Shown one piece after another: positions 1 through 8,276 of a stretch of DNA of 64,000 nucleotides; positions within the stretch are counted from its first letter, which is position 1; every line of letters begins with the position of its first letter. This stretch comes from CAVZYN01 sp963779515 (GTDB taxonomy: Bacteria > Pseudomonadota > Alphaproteobacteria > Rhizobiales > Hyphomicrobiaceae), in assembly GCA_963779515.1 (NCBI GenBank), contig CAVZYN010000005.1, forward strand, positions 124,001 through 188,000, written 5' to 3'. The notes beneath the pieces were generated by a model, which did no database searches, was not told the origin of the DNA, and saw only the letters and a program-made list of their open reading frames with translations. The position numbers and the translations under genes are program-made.

Positions 1-782
1 GCCGACCTTGATCAGATGCATGACGTGATCGAGATAGTTCTCCATCGCCGGCTGCGTGGCGAACGCCTGTGACGGCGCCCACATCGATGCCCCGACCAAT
101 CCGCCCGTTTTCGCCACCAGCCGGATCATCTCGTCGGTCTTGTTGCGCGGCGAGGCGCACAGCGCGAACGCGTTGGCGTTGCTGCACACCACCGGCTGAT
201 CCGCCGCCGCCAGGCAATCGAGCGTCGTCAGAGGCCCGCAATGCGAAAGATCCACCAGCATTTTCTGCGTTTCCATCTCCGCAAGCCACGCCAGCCCGCG
301 CTCCGTCAGGCCCCGGTCCTTCGCGCTCTCCTTCGTGCCGTTGAACGCCGCGCCATAACCGAACACGTTCTTGTCGTGCGTCGTCGGCTGCACGATCCTG
401 AGGCCCATCCGCTTGAACACCGCGATGTGGCGCAATTCATCCTCGAACATCAGCGCATTCTGCGCCCCGAGCACGATCGCGACGCGGCCCGAGCGATGCG
501 CCGCCTCGATGCCACCGACGCTGGTCACGATCGCGGTGACGTCACGCATCTCGCCCGCCGTCTCCCACACCTGATTGATCTGCAGCAGCGCATCCGACAG
601 CCGCGCCTGCGGCTGGATCGCCGCCAGATTGATCGCCGAGACATGCCCGCGCAGCGTCGTCACCATCTGCGCGCGATCGAGCCGCGCGATATTCAATCCG
701 TCGAAGACGATCGGGTGCGCGACCATGGTCGTGACGCCCGGCGAGCGGTCCGACGCGCTCTTGGCCCCACTCGATATCGCCA
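1..782 (-). CDS. Peptidase family M19 (membrane dipeptidase-like), C-terminus cut by window edge
   Basis: The minus-strand frame is open from an ATG at 782 to the window edge, giving 260 residues of a protein of the renal/membrane dipeptidase family. Recognisable blocks are VFDGLN near residue 27, VLGAQNALMFED near 104, LVDLSHCGP near 175, and a CASPRNKTDEM stretch that matches the segment after the last metal ligand in this family. The normal ligand motif DGHxD reads DGLNI here. The glutamate position and the last histidine also appear replaced (SNANA where SHSSA is usual), and only the DLSH histidine is clear. A M19 subfamily with DGLN is known in proteobacteria, so this is probably a clade feature and not decay. 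The in-frame ATG at 725 is an alternative start. The substrate is unknown. Confidence 0.8.
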
Positions 783-891
783 TGAAAGTCCGCCTAACGT
801 CCTGGAAATGCGCAACCGCATCATCAAGTTAGGCTCAGACTTGGTCCCTTGCAAGACACGCTCGGGATTTGACGTGACGCGAGGCACGTCA

Positions 892-934
892 TCCCGGTCA
901 AGGAGCCGCTCTTCAGCGGCGACGCGAACCGGGA
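892..934. repeat. Nested hairpin repeat element
   Basis: The outer arms TCCCGGT (892-898) and ACCGGGA (928-934) enclose inner arms GCCGCT and AGCGGC around a CTTC loop. This resembles the short palindromic repeats scattered between genes in Rhizobiales. It lies in the 186-base gap between two minus-strand genes; that gap shows no other feature. Confidence 0.5.
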
Positions 935-968
935 CCCAGCACAAGAACTCGTCGCAGACGCATCAACC

Positions 969-1940
969 CTACGGCTGCGGCTGGAACACTTTCAGCGCCG
1001 CCGTCGACAACGCCCCGCCGATCACGCACGGCAAGCCCACTTGCACTTGGCCAAGCGCGCCAGCGACCACGCACCCGAGCGCCAGCGCCGTCTGCCCCGC
1101 CGTACCCCACCACGCATAGTTGCGCGCGTTTTGCGGACCCTTGACCTTCAGCTGCTCGATCGAGCCCATCGCTTCCTTGCGGATCTTCGCGGTCTCGAAC
1201 GTCTCCGCCGCCTCCACGACTTCGCGCACGATCGCCGCCGTCTCTTTCGTTTCGTACTTGAGCGCACCCTTCAAAACGTCGAGCAACTCTTTGTCCGCGA
1301 GCGCGTTCTTCGCCAGCGTCCACTTCGCCATCGATCCGATCGTCAGCCGCTCGATGTTGTTGGCGTCCTTCGACCAGCCGAGGATCGACACGATCCGCAG
1401 AACCGGATCCGGCGATCCGGTCGCGAAATAATATCCCCACAGCGTATCGAGCGGCGCCGGCCCGCTGTCGAGTTCGAGCTTTGAGAGGATCGGCATCTTG
1501 CCGGTGAGATAGCGATCCATCATCACTTTGCGCGCCGGCATTCGCTCGGCGAATTTGGTCATCAGTCCCGGCCAATCCGGCAATCCCGAATAGGCGATCG
1601 CGCGCACGACCGCGACCTGATCGTCGGGCGGCATCGGAAACATCTTTGCGACGAGCGCCTCGGCCTTCGCCGGATTGGCGCCGAGCACACCGGCCATGAA
1701 GCCGATGTAGATGCCGTTGGTCTCGAGATCCTTGAAGATGCCGAACTGGCTCATGCGCTGCACCGCCAGCGGCAACCGGTCGGGCTCGGGCTTCGCGCGA
1801 TAGCCATTGATGAAAGCCAGCACCGCTTCCGGCGACTGAAACTCCTGCGACGCCGTCTGCTTCTTCGCCGGCGGTGGCGCGGCGATCGCCGGCATCACGC
1901 TCATCAGCAACGCCATCACCACGGATACGACAACACGCAT
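969..1940 (-). CDS. Secreted protein of unknown function (323 aa)
   Basis: The start at 1940 gives an N-terminus with a clear signal peptide (MRVVVSVVMALLMSVMPAIA, then APPP), so export is likely. The open frame runs further upstream to 2240, but that part crosses repeat sequence and reads as non-coding. The mature protein is mostly helical-looking with no cysteine-rich or catalytic motif I recognise. A glycine/alanine-rich hydrophobic stretch near residues 280-310 (ALALGCVVAGALG) could be a C-terminal membrane segment. I cannot name the family; similar proteins would be called hypothetical. Confidence 0.7.
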   Translation of the reverse strand: MRVVVSVVMALLMSVMPAIAAPPPAKKQTASQEFQSPEAVLAFINGYRAKPEPDRLPLAVQRMSQFGIFKDLETNGIYIGFMAGVLGANPAKAEALVAKMFPMPPDDQVAVVRAIAYSGLPDWPGLMTKFAERMPARKVMMDRYLTGKMPILSKLELDSGPAPLDTLWGYYFATGSPDPVLRIVSILGWSKDANNIERLTIGSMAKWTLAKNALADKELLDVLKGALKYETKETAAIVREVVEAAETFETAKIRKEAMGSIEQLKVKGPQNARNYAWWGTAGQTALALGCVVAGALGQVQVGLPCVIGGALSTAALKVFQPQP

Positions 1941-2123
1941 GACCAAACTCGCGGCACGGAATTCCCCCGTTCCACTCACCGCCCCCTGATGGCGGAAGTG
2001 TGACAGGGGTCTGATCTCCCCACGGGTCTGGCCCCTCACGAAACCGGCTTTCGCCCTCCGCGCACACCAAATCGGCGATGGGCTCCCATCACCCTTTTTA
2101 CCCTCCCCGATTTCGCTCTTCTT

Positions 2124-2149
2124 CCTTCTCCCCGCCTGCGGGGAGAAGG
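2124..2149. repeat. Palindromic intergenic repeat, copy A
   Basis: A perfect 10-base stem (CCTTCTCCCC / GGGGAGAAGG) flanks a six-base loop. The same stem recurs at 2458-2485, and both copies continue into similar downstream sequence, so this is a repeated element and not a chance hairpin. Confidence 0.7.
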
Positions 2150-2457
2150 TGGCCCGCCCTGCGCGAAGCGCAAAAAGGATATGCGCCGGATGAGGGGCCG
2201 CCACAATCTCGGCAGCTCGCAGAACATCCACAACCATCACCCACCCTCAGCCGTCGTCATGGGCCTTGTGCCCATGATCCATACGCCGTGACGGCGCGAT
2301 GCAAAAGGATCAGTCACACGACACGATCGCATTCAATCGCAGCAGCAATGGTCCTGGATACCAGGCACAAGGCCTGGCATGACGGCTTCAATGACGCCCG
2401 CATCTCCAATCCGCCTCACCCTGAGCCTGTCGAAGGGCGAGCGGCCTCCTCCTTCTC

Positions 2458-2485
2458 CCTTCTCCCCGTCCTTACGGGGAGAAGG
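2458..2485. repeat. Palindromic intergenic repeat, copy B
   Basis: The ten-base stem is the same as in copy A, extended to 12 pairs by GT/AC, with a four-base loop (CCTT). The stem is conserved and the loop differs between the copies, which suggests that the structure is what is maintained. Confidence 0.7.
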
Positions 2486-2535
2486 TGGCCGAAGGCCGGA
2501 TGAGGGGCCGCCGCTTGCCAATCAGCGTCCAACCC

Positions 2536-4350
2536 CTACCCCACCGCCCTCGTCGCCGCCTCCAGCCACGCCCGCTCCTCACCCGTCACCATCGGCGCGA
2601 TCACCTCGCCGACCCGCGCGTGATACCGATCGAGCCACGCCCGCTCCTCCACCGACAGCATCGACCCAACCACCAGCCGCCGGTCGATCGGACACAACGT
2701 CAGCGTCTCGAACCCCATCATCGGCCTGTCGCCGCCCGCCACCAGCTCCGGCGCCGTCACGATCACCAAATTCTCGATGCGAATGCCATACGCGCCCTCT
2801 TTGTAATACCCAGGCTCGTTCGACAGGATCATGCCCGGCTCCAACGCCGCCGCGCCTGCGCGCGCGATCCGCTGCGGCCCCTCGTGCACCGACAGAAAAC
2901 TGCCGACGCCATGCCCCGTGCCGTGATCGAACTCGAGCCCCGCCGCCCACAGCGCCCGCCGCGCGAACGGATCGAGTTCCGATCCCTTCGTCCCCTTCGG
3001 AAATTTCGCCAGCGACACCGCGATCATGCCCTTCAACACCAGCGTGAACCGCGCCTGCATCTCCGCACTCGGCGCACCGATCGCGATCGTGCGCGTAATG
3101 TCCGTCGTACCATCGACATACTGCCCGCCTAAATCGACGAGGAACAACTCGCCCGGCCGCAGCACCCGATTTGTCGCCTCCGTCACGCGATAATGCACGA
3201 TCGCGCCGTTCGGCCCCGATCCCGAGATCGTATCGAACGAGATGTCTTTCAGCGCCCCTGTCGCCGCCCGGCACGCCTCGAGCTTCTTCACCGCGCTGAT
3301 TTCATCCAGCGTGCCGCCGGCCGCCGCCCCATCGAGCCAAGCGAGAAACCGCACCATCGCCGCCCCGTCGCGCACATGCGCCGCGCGCGCGCCGTCGAGT
3401 TCCACCGCGTTCTTTCGCGCTTTCGGCAGCAGACACGGATCCTGCCCCCGCGCCAGCGCCGTCCCGCCGAGCGCCCGTTTGAACCACCACGCCGCACTCG
3501 CCTCATCGACACGCACGCGCTTGCCCGCCGCCTTCAACGCCGCCACCCGCGCCTTCAGCTCCTTCGGCGCATAGAGCTTCGCCACCGCCTCGAGATGCCC
3601 CTTGACGTTCGCGCCAATTTTTTTGGCATCGACAAAGAGCTCCGGCTTTCCCTTCTCCGGCACGATCGCGAACGCCAAAGCGACCGGCACATGACCGATG
3701 TCGGCGCCGCGCATATTCAGCAGCCACGCGATCGAATCCGGCATCGTCAGCACCGCCGCGTCGTGCTTGTCGGCCTTCAACACTTTCTGGATCGCGACGA
3801 TTTTCTCCGCCGCCGCCTCGCCGGCATGCGCGAGATCATGCGGCACGATCTGGCCTTTCGGCGGCTTTGGCCGCGCGCGACCCCACACCGTGTCGACCGG
3901 ATTGGACCCAAGCGGCTTCAGCGTCGCACCATGCGCCTTGAGCGCCGTTTCCAGCCGCTCGATCTCGCCGATCGTATGCAGCCACGGATCGAACCCGACG
4001 ACGGCTCCCTTCGGCAACTTGCCGCCCACCCAATCCGCGAGCTTCGCCTCCGGAATCTGCTGGATCTCCAACAGCGCGATATCGATCTCCAGCCGCGCCT
4101 GCGTCGTGTAGCGCCCGTCGACGAACAGCGCCGCGTGCTTGGCGCCGATAATCGCCATCCCCGCCGAGCCCGAGAACCCCGTCAGCCATTTGAGCCGCGC
4201 CGCACTCGCCGGCACATACTCGCCCTGATGTTCGTCCGCCCGCGGCACCAGCACCGCGGCAACGCCGAGTTTCGGGTAGAGCCGCCGCAGATCTCGGATC
4301 CGCTCGGGGTTGGCGTTTTCGGCGTCGGGGGGGGCAAATGTCTGGTGCAT
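2536..4350 (-). CDS. pepP: Xaa-Pro aminopeptidase (M24B family), 604 aa
   Basis: This is a cytoplasmic metallo-aminopeptidase that removes an N-terminal residue preceding proline. It has two creatinase-like N-terminal domains (about residues 15-300) and a C-terminal pita-bread catalytic domain. The five expected metal ligands are all present: D406 (LVDLGG), D417 (DITRT), H480 (GTGHGVG), E512 (SNEPGYY) and E526 (RIENL). The length of about 600 residues fits the long eukaryote-like aminopeptidase P class common in alphaproteobacteria, not the 440-residue E. coli type. The start at 4350 (MHQTF) fits family alignments; the frame extends a little further upstream. It stands alone, with no apparent operon partner. 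Confidence 0.93.
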   Translation of the reverse strand: MHQTFAPPDAENANPERIRDLRRLYPKLGVAAVLVPRADEHQGEYVPASAARLKWLTGFSGSAGMAIIGAKHAALFVDGRYTTQARLEIDIALLEIQQIPEAKLADWVGGKLPKGAVVGFDPWLHTIGEIERLETALKAHGATLKPLGSNPVDTVWGRARPKPPKGQIVPHDLAHAGEAAAEKIVAIQKVLKADKHDAAVLTMPDSIAWLLNMRGADIGHVPVALAFAIVPEKGKPELFVDAKKIGANVKGHLEAVAKLYAPKELKARVAALKAAGKRVRVDEASAAWWFKRALGGTALARGQDPCLLPKARKNAVELDGARAAHVRDGAAMVRFLAWLDGAAAGGTLDEISAVKKLEACRAATGALKDISFDTISGSGPNGAIVHYRVTEATNRVLRPGELFLVDLGGQYVDGTTDITRTIAIGAPSAEMQARFTLVLKGMIAVSLAKFPKGTKGSELDPFARRALWAAGLEFDHGTGHGVGSFLSVHEGPQRIARAGAAALEPGMILSNEPGYYKEGAYGIRIENLVIVTAPELVAGGDRPMMGFETLTLCPIDRRLVVGSMLSVEERAWLDRYHARVGEVIAPMVTGEERAWLEAATRAVG

Positions 4351-4605
4351 ACCCCTTTCTAGGCGCGCTGGACGCCGTTCGGCAACGCCAATGCGACCCC
4401 GCATCGCAGCAATTTCAACGTCTTGTTAGGATATTGTTATTCCTTAGATTTCGCCATGCGCAAGGGTCATTGCTGCGATGCAACATGACCCATTTCGCCA
4501 AAGCGAACGAAGCACTATCTTGTGTCCATGAGCGCAGCACTCAGCGGGAACACCCGCGGGCGCTGCAGTGGCGGCACCTGCCGCCTCCCAATGCGGAGAA
4601 TGATC

Positions 4606-4848
4606 ATGAGCACTGCAACCTTTACGGCCGCCAGCGCGGTCGCCGCCACCCGTGGCAAATCCCAATCCACTCTGTTTCATCGCACGCTGGCGCGCCTCGT
4701 CGCCGCCCGCCAGGCGCGCGCCAAGCGCCTTGTCGCCAATCACATGGCGAAGTTCAGCGTCGAGGATCTGCGCCACCTCGGATACTCCGACGGCCAGATC
4801 GCCGCGTTCCGCGCCCATCGCACGGACGGGCAAGCTTTGGATCTCTGA
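4606..4848 (+). CDS. Small protein related to DUF1127 proteins (80 aa)
   Basis: The start at 4606 sits six bases after GGAGA. The frame is open further upstream, but without coding character. The C-terminal half (about residues 25-72) has the basic helix followed by VEDLRHLGYSDGQIAAFRAHR, which mirrors the helix and 'lxDIGlsr' layout of DUF1127/YjiS-like proteins. It lies 100 bases before a clearer DUF1127 gene on the same strand. DUF1127 proteins are often RNA-associated or stress-linked in alphaproteobacteria, but no role can be read from this sequence. Confidence 0.6.
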   Translation: MSTATFTAASAVAATRGKSQSTLFHRTLARLVAARQARAKRLVANHMAKFSVEDLRHLGYSDGQIAAFRAHRTDGQALDL

Positions 4849-4947
4849 GCCGAATTTTTGGCTCCCTGACCGGCAGCTCATCAGTTGCGTTTCCAACCGC
4901 GCGTTCGCGCGCTCCTGAACACGTCCTTTTTCTAGAAAGTTCTGACA

Positions 4948-5184
4948 ATGAAATCGATCACACTCGGCCACGCGACGGCCGTCACCACCACAATCGCCCC
5001 ACCGCAAAAGAGCTGGCTCTCGACGGCCTTCGAAGGCTTCCGCCAGCGCGCCGCCGACCGCGCCGTGCGCCGTCAGCTCGCCAACATGGACGATGCGCTG
5101 TTGCGCGACATCGGCGTCGGCGAAGATGAAATCTGGCGCGTCCGCCGCGGCGAGCGGTTCATCCCGCGTGCCTGGGGCGGCTGA
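4948..5184 (+). CDS. DUF1127 domain protein (78 aa)
   Basis: A short N-terminal region is followed by a basic DUF1127 domain at about residues 34-70 (RAVRRQLANMDDALLRDIGV, then EDEIWRVR). Such small arginine-rich proteins are widespread in Rhizobiales; some have been linked to phosphate or RNA metabolism, but the function here is unknown. The gene converges on prmA and its last 112 bases overlap the 3' end of prmA on the other strand. No strong ribosome site precedes the ATG; TAGAAAG lies about eight bases upstream. Confidence 0.75.
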   Translation: MKSITLGHATAVTTTIAPPQKSWLSTAFEGFRQRAADRAVRRQLANMDDALLRDIGVGEDEIWRVRRGERFIPRAWGG

Positions 5185-6404
5185 AGGCGCACGCTGTAGT
5201 CGCGCCCGTGCGCGATCAGCGTCAGCGTTGCCCATCCGGCAATGACATCGTGACGTTCGAGATGAAAACCCGCGGCCCGATAGGCCGCGGTCACTTCCGC
5301 CGCCTGCGTTTCCAATAGCCCCGACAGCACCGTGCGCCCGCCGCGCGCGACGATCCTCCTGAGCTTTGGCGCCAGCATGATCAACGGCCCCGCGAGAATA
5401 TTCGCGATCAGCAGATCGTAAGGCCCGCCGCGCCGCAGCTGCCCGCTTTCGAGCCCCTGCGCCGTCACGATTTTGACGCGCCCGCCAACGCCATTCAGCC
5501 GCGCATTGTCGCGCGCCACCCGCGTCGCTTCCGGATCGATGTCGCTTGCCAGCACCCGCGCATGCGGCAGCGCGTAAGCCGCCGCGATCGCCAGCACCCC
5601 CGACCCGCAGCCGAGATCCAGCACCCGCTCGAACCCCGGCCGTCGCGTCAAGCGATCGATCGCCAGCAGACACCCGAGCGTCGTCGCATGATGCGCCGTG
5701 CCGAACGCCTCGCCCGCATCGATCTCGATGGCATTGATGCTGCCGCCCACCGCCGCGCGGTCATGACTGCCGTGCACCACGAACCGCCCCGCCTCCACCG
5801 GCGGCAGCGCCTGCTGTGAGATCGCAACCCAGTTTTTTGGCTTCACGTCGGTGATGGCTGGCTTGCCGAGCCCAGCTATCCCCAGCGCCTTCAGGCTTTT
5901 CGCGACGCCCGCAGCCTCGGGGCGCTGATCGTAAAGCGCCTCGACGACGAACCGCGGCCCCGTCTCGAACACGCTGACGGCCAGCGGCGGCGGGTCCGCC
6001 ACTTCGCCCCACAGCGCCGCGACCGTCCGCGCCGCGTCGAGACTTGGCGCCAGGACCGACACTTGATACAGCGCCACCGCCGGCTCGGTCTTCGGTGCGG
6101 CCTTGGCCTTCGCCGCAGCAGCCGGCGTCACAGTTTTTCGCTTGGACGCGCTCTTTTGCGCGACTGGCGCACGCCGCGTGGCCGCCGTCACGGTCTTCGC
6201 GCGCGTTTTCGCCGCTGCTGGAGCGGCCCTTTTGCTCGCCGGTCCTTTGCTCACCGGTCGGGCGCCACTCTTCACCGGCGCCTTGGCGGCGGCCTTGCGA
6301 TCTTTGGCCTTCGGCGTCGCAACTCTTCGCGCGGCCGCCCGCGATGAGGCCGCCTTCGCCTTGGCCTTCTTCATTGACGCGGTACGCTTCTTCGCGGCTT
6401 TCAT
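5073..6404 (-). CDS. prmA: Ribosomal protein L11 methyltransferase with Lys/Ala-rich N-terminal extension (443 aa)
   Basis: SAM-dependent methyltransferase of the PrmA family, which modifies ribosomal protein L11. The core begins at about residue 110 (ALYQVSVLAPS). The SAM motif VLDLGCGSGVLAIAAA lies at about residues 263-278, followed by an acidic loop (ASDIDPEA) and LIANILAGPL in the PrmA-like motif IV position. Known PrmA proteins have about 290 residues. Here about 105 residues rich in K, A, R and P precede the core, like a histone H1 tail. The start is supported by an ATGA overlap with the upstream gene, so the extension appears real. The C-terminus runs about 40 residues past the usual end, antisense to the DUF1127 gene. 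Confidence 0.88.
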   Translation of the reverse strand: MKAAKKRTASMKKAKAKAASSRAAARRVATPKAKDRKAAAKAPVKSGARPVSKGPASKRAAPAAAKTRAKTVTAATRRAPVAQKSASKRKTVTPAAAAKAKAAPKTEPAVALYQVSVLAPSLDAARTVAALWGEVADPPPLAVSVFETGPRFVVEALYDQRPEAAGVAKSLKALGIAGLGKPAITDVKPKNWVAISQQALPPVEAGRFVVHGSHDRAAVGGSINAIEIDAGEAFGTAHHATTLGCLLAIDRLTRRPGFERVLDLGCGSGVLAIAAAYALPHARVLASDIDPEATRVARDNARLNGVGGRVKIVTAQGLESGQLRRGGPYDLLIANILAGPLIMLAPKLRRIVARGGRTVLSGLLETQAAEVTAAYRAAGFHLERHDVIAGWATLTLIAHGRDYSVRLQPPQARGMNRSPRRTRQISSSPTPMSRNSASSMLAS

Positions 6405-7825
6405 GTTTTCAGGTCGAGACCTTCATCTCCGTCGAATTCGACACCTTCGGCGTGCGTGTCCGGCAAATGATCGAGATACCCGTCCCACAGATGATCGACG
6501 TGCGCGATGCCCGCCTCCGGCGTGAGCACCTTCAACATCCCATCCGCGCCCTGCGACACGATCCCGTCGGCCATCAATCGCTCCAGCGCGTCGTGCACAT
6601 CGAAGTTCGCCTGCACCTCGAACACATTCTGCAGGTAGTGTTCGATCGCTCGGTCGACATCGGCGAGGTCGGCGATATTGACCCGCTCGCGCGCCAGCAC
6701 CGTGTAGAGCAGCATTTCCTCTTTCGCGTCTTCTTCCGCGGCCCGATCCGCCAGCAACGTGATCACGCCGCGATTGTCCGCCATGGCATGGAAATAGAGG
6801 TTCTGCGCCATCGTCACCATGTAACGGTTTTTCTGATTAAGAAAACCCGTCACCTGGCGCGCCGCGATCCCGCCGAGCCCGAGCACCGCGCCGGCGAGCG
6901 CCACCGGATTGGTTGCGACGAACAGCTTGCCCGCCGTCCCGACCGCGCCCGCTAGGCCGCCGCCCGCCGTCGCGCCGAGCTTCAACTTGTCGAACAGCCG
7001 GAACTTGATCTTGGTATTCGGAAAGCACATCTCGATGTCGGTGCGCGGCAGGTTCTTGAACAGCTTCATATAGATGAAATCGCTCTTCACCTCCGGCGGC
7101 AGCATCCCGCGCAGCTTCTTGATGATCTTCGTCGCCTCCTTGCGGTCGACGCGCTCCGCCGCCATCACTTCGCTGATCCGCTTCTCCTCGGGCTTCAGCT
7201 TGAACAGCAGGAACAGCCGCTGATAGATCGGAATCTCGAACTCTTGCTTCTTCAAAAACAGTTTCTTCCGGTCGCGCCGCGTGCCCGTGCGCGTTGCCGA
7301 GCCGCGATGAAAGATCAGCAGCTCTTCGAACGCGCCTTCATCGACATGCAGATCGAGGCCATAATGGTTGTCCTTCGAATTCAGCAACACTTTGAAGTCG
7401 GAGGTATCGACGCGCGTATAGTTCGCCCGCTGCAGCAGGTCTGCCGTCATCGCGACGACGCGCTTCTGCAGCTTGAGGCTTTCCTCCGGCGCATACTTGC
7501 GCGTCACCAAGAGATCGCTATCCGGGCTGAACGGCTCGTACGCCTGCTCCATCTCCAGCAGTTTTGCGCTGTAACTTTGCCGCCGCCAGAAATCGAGATA
7601 GCGGAACAGCCGCCGCGCCTTCACCGCTTCCCCGTCTCCCCACACCGATGGCTGCGTCAGCCGGTCCAGCAGGGCTTCGCGCGTGATCGGCAAAAATTTC
7701 TCGCGAACCTCCGCCACCTCCGGCGTGGCGGCAGGTGCCGCTTTGGCCTCGGCCTCGGACGCGGCACGGGTTTGGACCGGCGGCGCAATGCGCTCGCCCG
7801 GCTTCAACGCTTCAGCAATGGACAT
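6401..7825 (-). CDS. DUF3754 family protein (474 aa)
   Basis: The sequence matches the DUF3754/TMEM143-like family in its middle part. It shows ITREALLDRL near residue 50, an RRDRKKLFLKK basic stretch near 190, FKNLPRTDIEMCFPN, then a hydrophobic glycine/alanine-rich pair of segments (about residues 290-340) that are probably membrane-inserted, and NRYMVTMAQNLYFHAMADNRGV. The molecular role is unknown. The start at 7825 follows GGGAGACGGG; an upstream extension to 7876 is possible but weaker. The stop overlaps the prmA start as ATGA, so both are probably translated together. Confidence 0.8.
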   Translation of the reverse strand: MSIAEALKPGERIAPPVQTRAASEAEAKAAPAATPEVAEVREKFLPITREALLDRLTQPSVWGDGEAVKARRLFRYLDFWRRQSYSAKLLEMEQAYEPFSPDSDLLVTRKYAPEESLKLQKRVVAMTADLLQRANYTRVDTSDFKVLLNSKDNHYGLDLHVDEGAFEELLIFHRGSATRTGTRRDRKKLFLKKQEFEIPIYQRLFLLFKLKPEEKRISEVMAAERVDRKEATKIIKKLRGMLPPEVKSDFIYMKLFKNLPRTDIEMCFPNTKIKFRLFDKLKLGATAGGGLAGAVGTAGKLFVATNPVALAGAVLGLGGIAARQVTGFLNQKNRYMVTMAQNLYFHAMADNRGVITLLADRAAEEDAKEEMLLYTVLARERVNIADLADVDRAIEHYLQNVFEVQANFDVHDALERLMADGIVSQGADGMLKVLTPEAGIAHVDHLWDGYLDHLPDTHAEGVEFDGDEGLDLKT

Positions 7826-8276
7826 ACCCGTCTCCCCTGCCGTGCCAGCGCACCACATCCCGCGCGCGGCACTCATCTGAAATTTGGTCCCACTGGTTTT
7901 AGAGCGTGCGACCGCGCGTTGTCGATTGGACCGCCCCGATAGAACCGCAAAAAGGCGGCCCGGCTGTGGCCAAAGAGCCGTTTAGGCGAAGTGGACCCCG
8001 GTTCGCCGTGAATAACGGCTCCAAAGCAAAGAGCCGTTTAGGCGAAGTGGACACCGGTTCGCCGTGAACAACGGCTCCAGCAAAGAGCCGTTTAGGCGAA
8101 GTGGCATCGGTTCGCCGTGAAAAACGGCCGCGCATTCTGTTTCAGGCCCAATTGCGCACACCTCTCTCCTCCGTCATTCCGGCGCAGGCCGGAACCCAAG
8201 CAATGTGCGGCAAATGGTGGTTCTGCTTGGATTCCCGCCGGAGCGTGCGCCCGCAGACACGAGCAAGTTCCGCGCT
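7826..8276. other. 450-base intergenic region dominated by repeats
   Basis: No coding frame is convincing. The gap contains the triple nested-hairpin repeat described separately (7975-8129) and a CGTCATTCCGGCGCAGGCCGG element at about 8173-8194, a type commonly dispersed in Rhizobiales genomes. The promoter for the DUF3754-prmA pair should lie just above 7825, but no clear -35/-10 was recognised. Confidence 0.5.
7975..8129. repeat. Three tandem copies of a nested hairpin repeat
   Basis: Copies lie at 7975-8021, 8031-8077 and 8085-8129. Each has outer arms GAGCCGTT and AACGGCTC and inner arms GGCGAA and TTCGCC around a short GTGGACACC-like centre, giving a two-tier hairpin of 47 bases. The third copy is slightly degraded (centre shortened, outer right arm ends in ACGGCC). 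Short CAA/AGCAAA-type spacers separate the copies. The arms are kept while centres vary, as expected of structured mobile repeats. Confidence 0.8.

Larger units (their letters stand above)
1941..2535. other. 595-base intergenic region with several palindromic repeats, no gene
   Basis: Open frames here are repeat-derived and unconvincing. The region holds two hairpins of one family (2124-2149 and 2458-2485, each followed by GGTGGC and, a little later, GGATGAGGGG). It also has a CCAGGC/GCCTGG palindrome at 2361-2377 within a GTCCTGGATACC-type element, and a CCTCACCCTGAGCCTG-type element at about 2414-2441. All look like dispersed rhizobial intergenic repeats. They could end transcription between the two minus-strand genes, which is inference. 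Confidence 0.55.

Noticed and set aside
3193..4362. Long plus-strand open frame of 389 codons
   Set aside because: It lies fully antisense to the well-supported aminopeptidase gene and is arginine/histidine-rich with no domain; a GC-driven shadow.
7975..8129. CRISPR array
   Set aside because: Three near-adjacent palindromic units with spacers under ten bases and no cas genes; these are tandem hairpin repeats.
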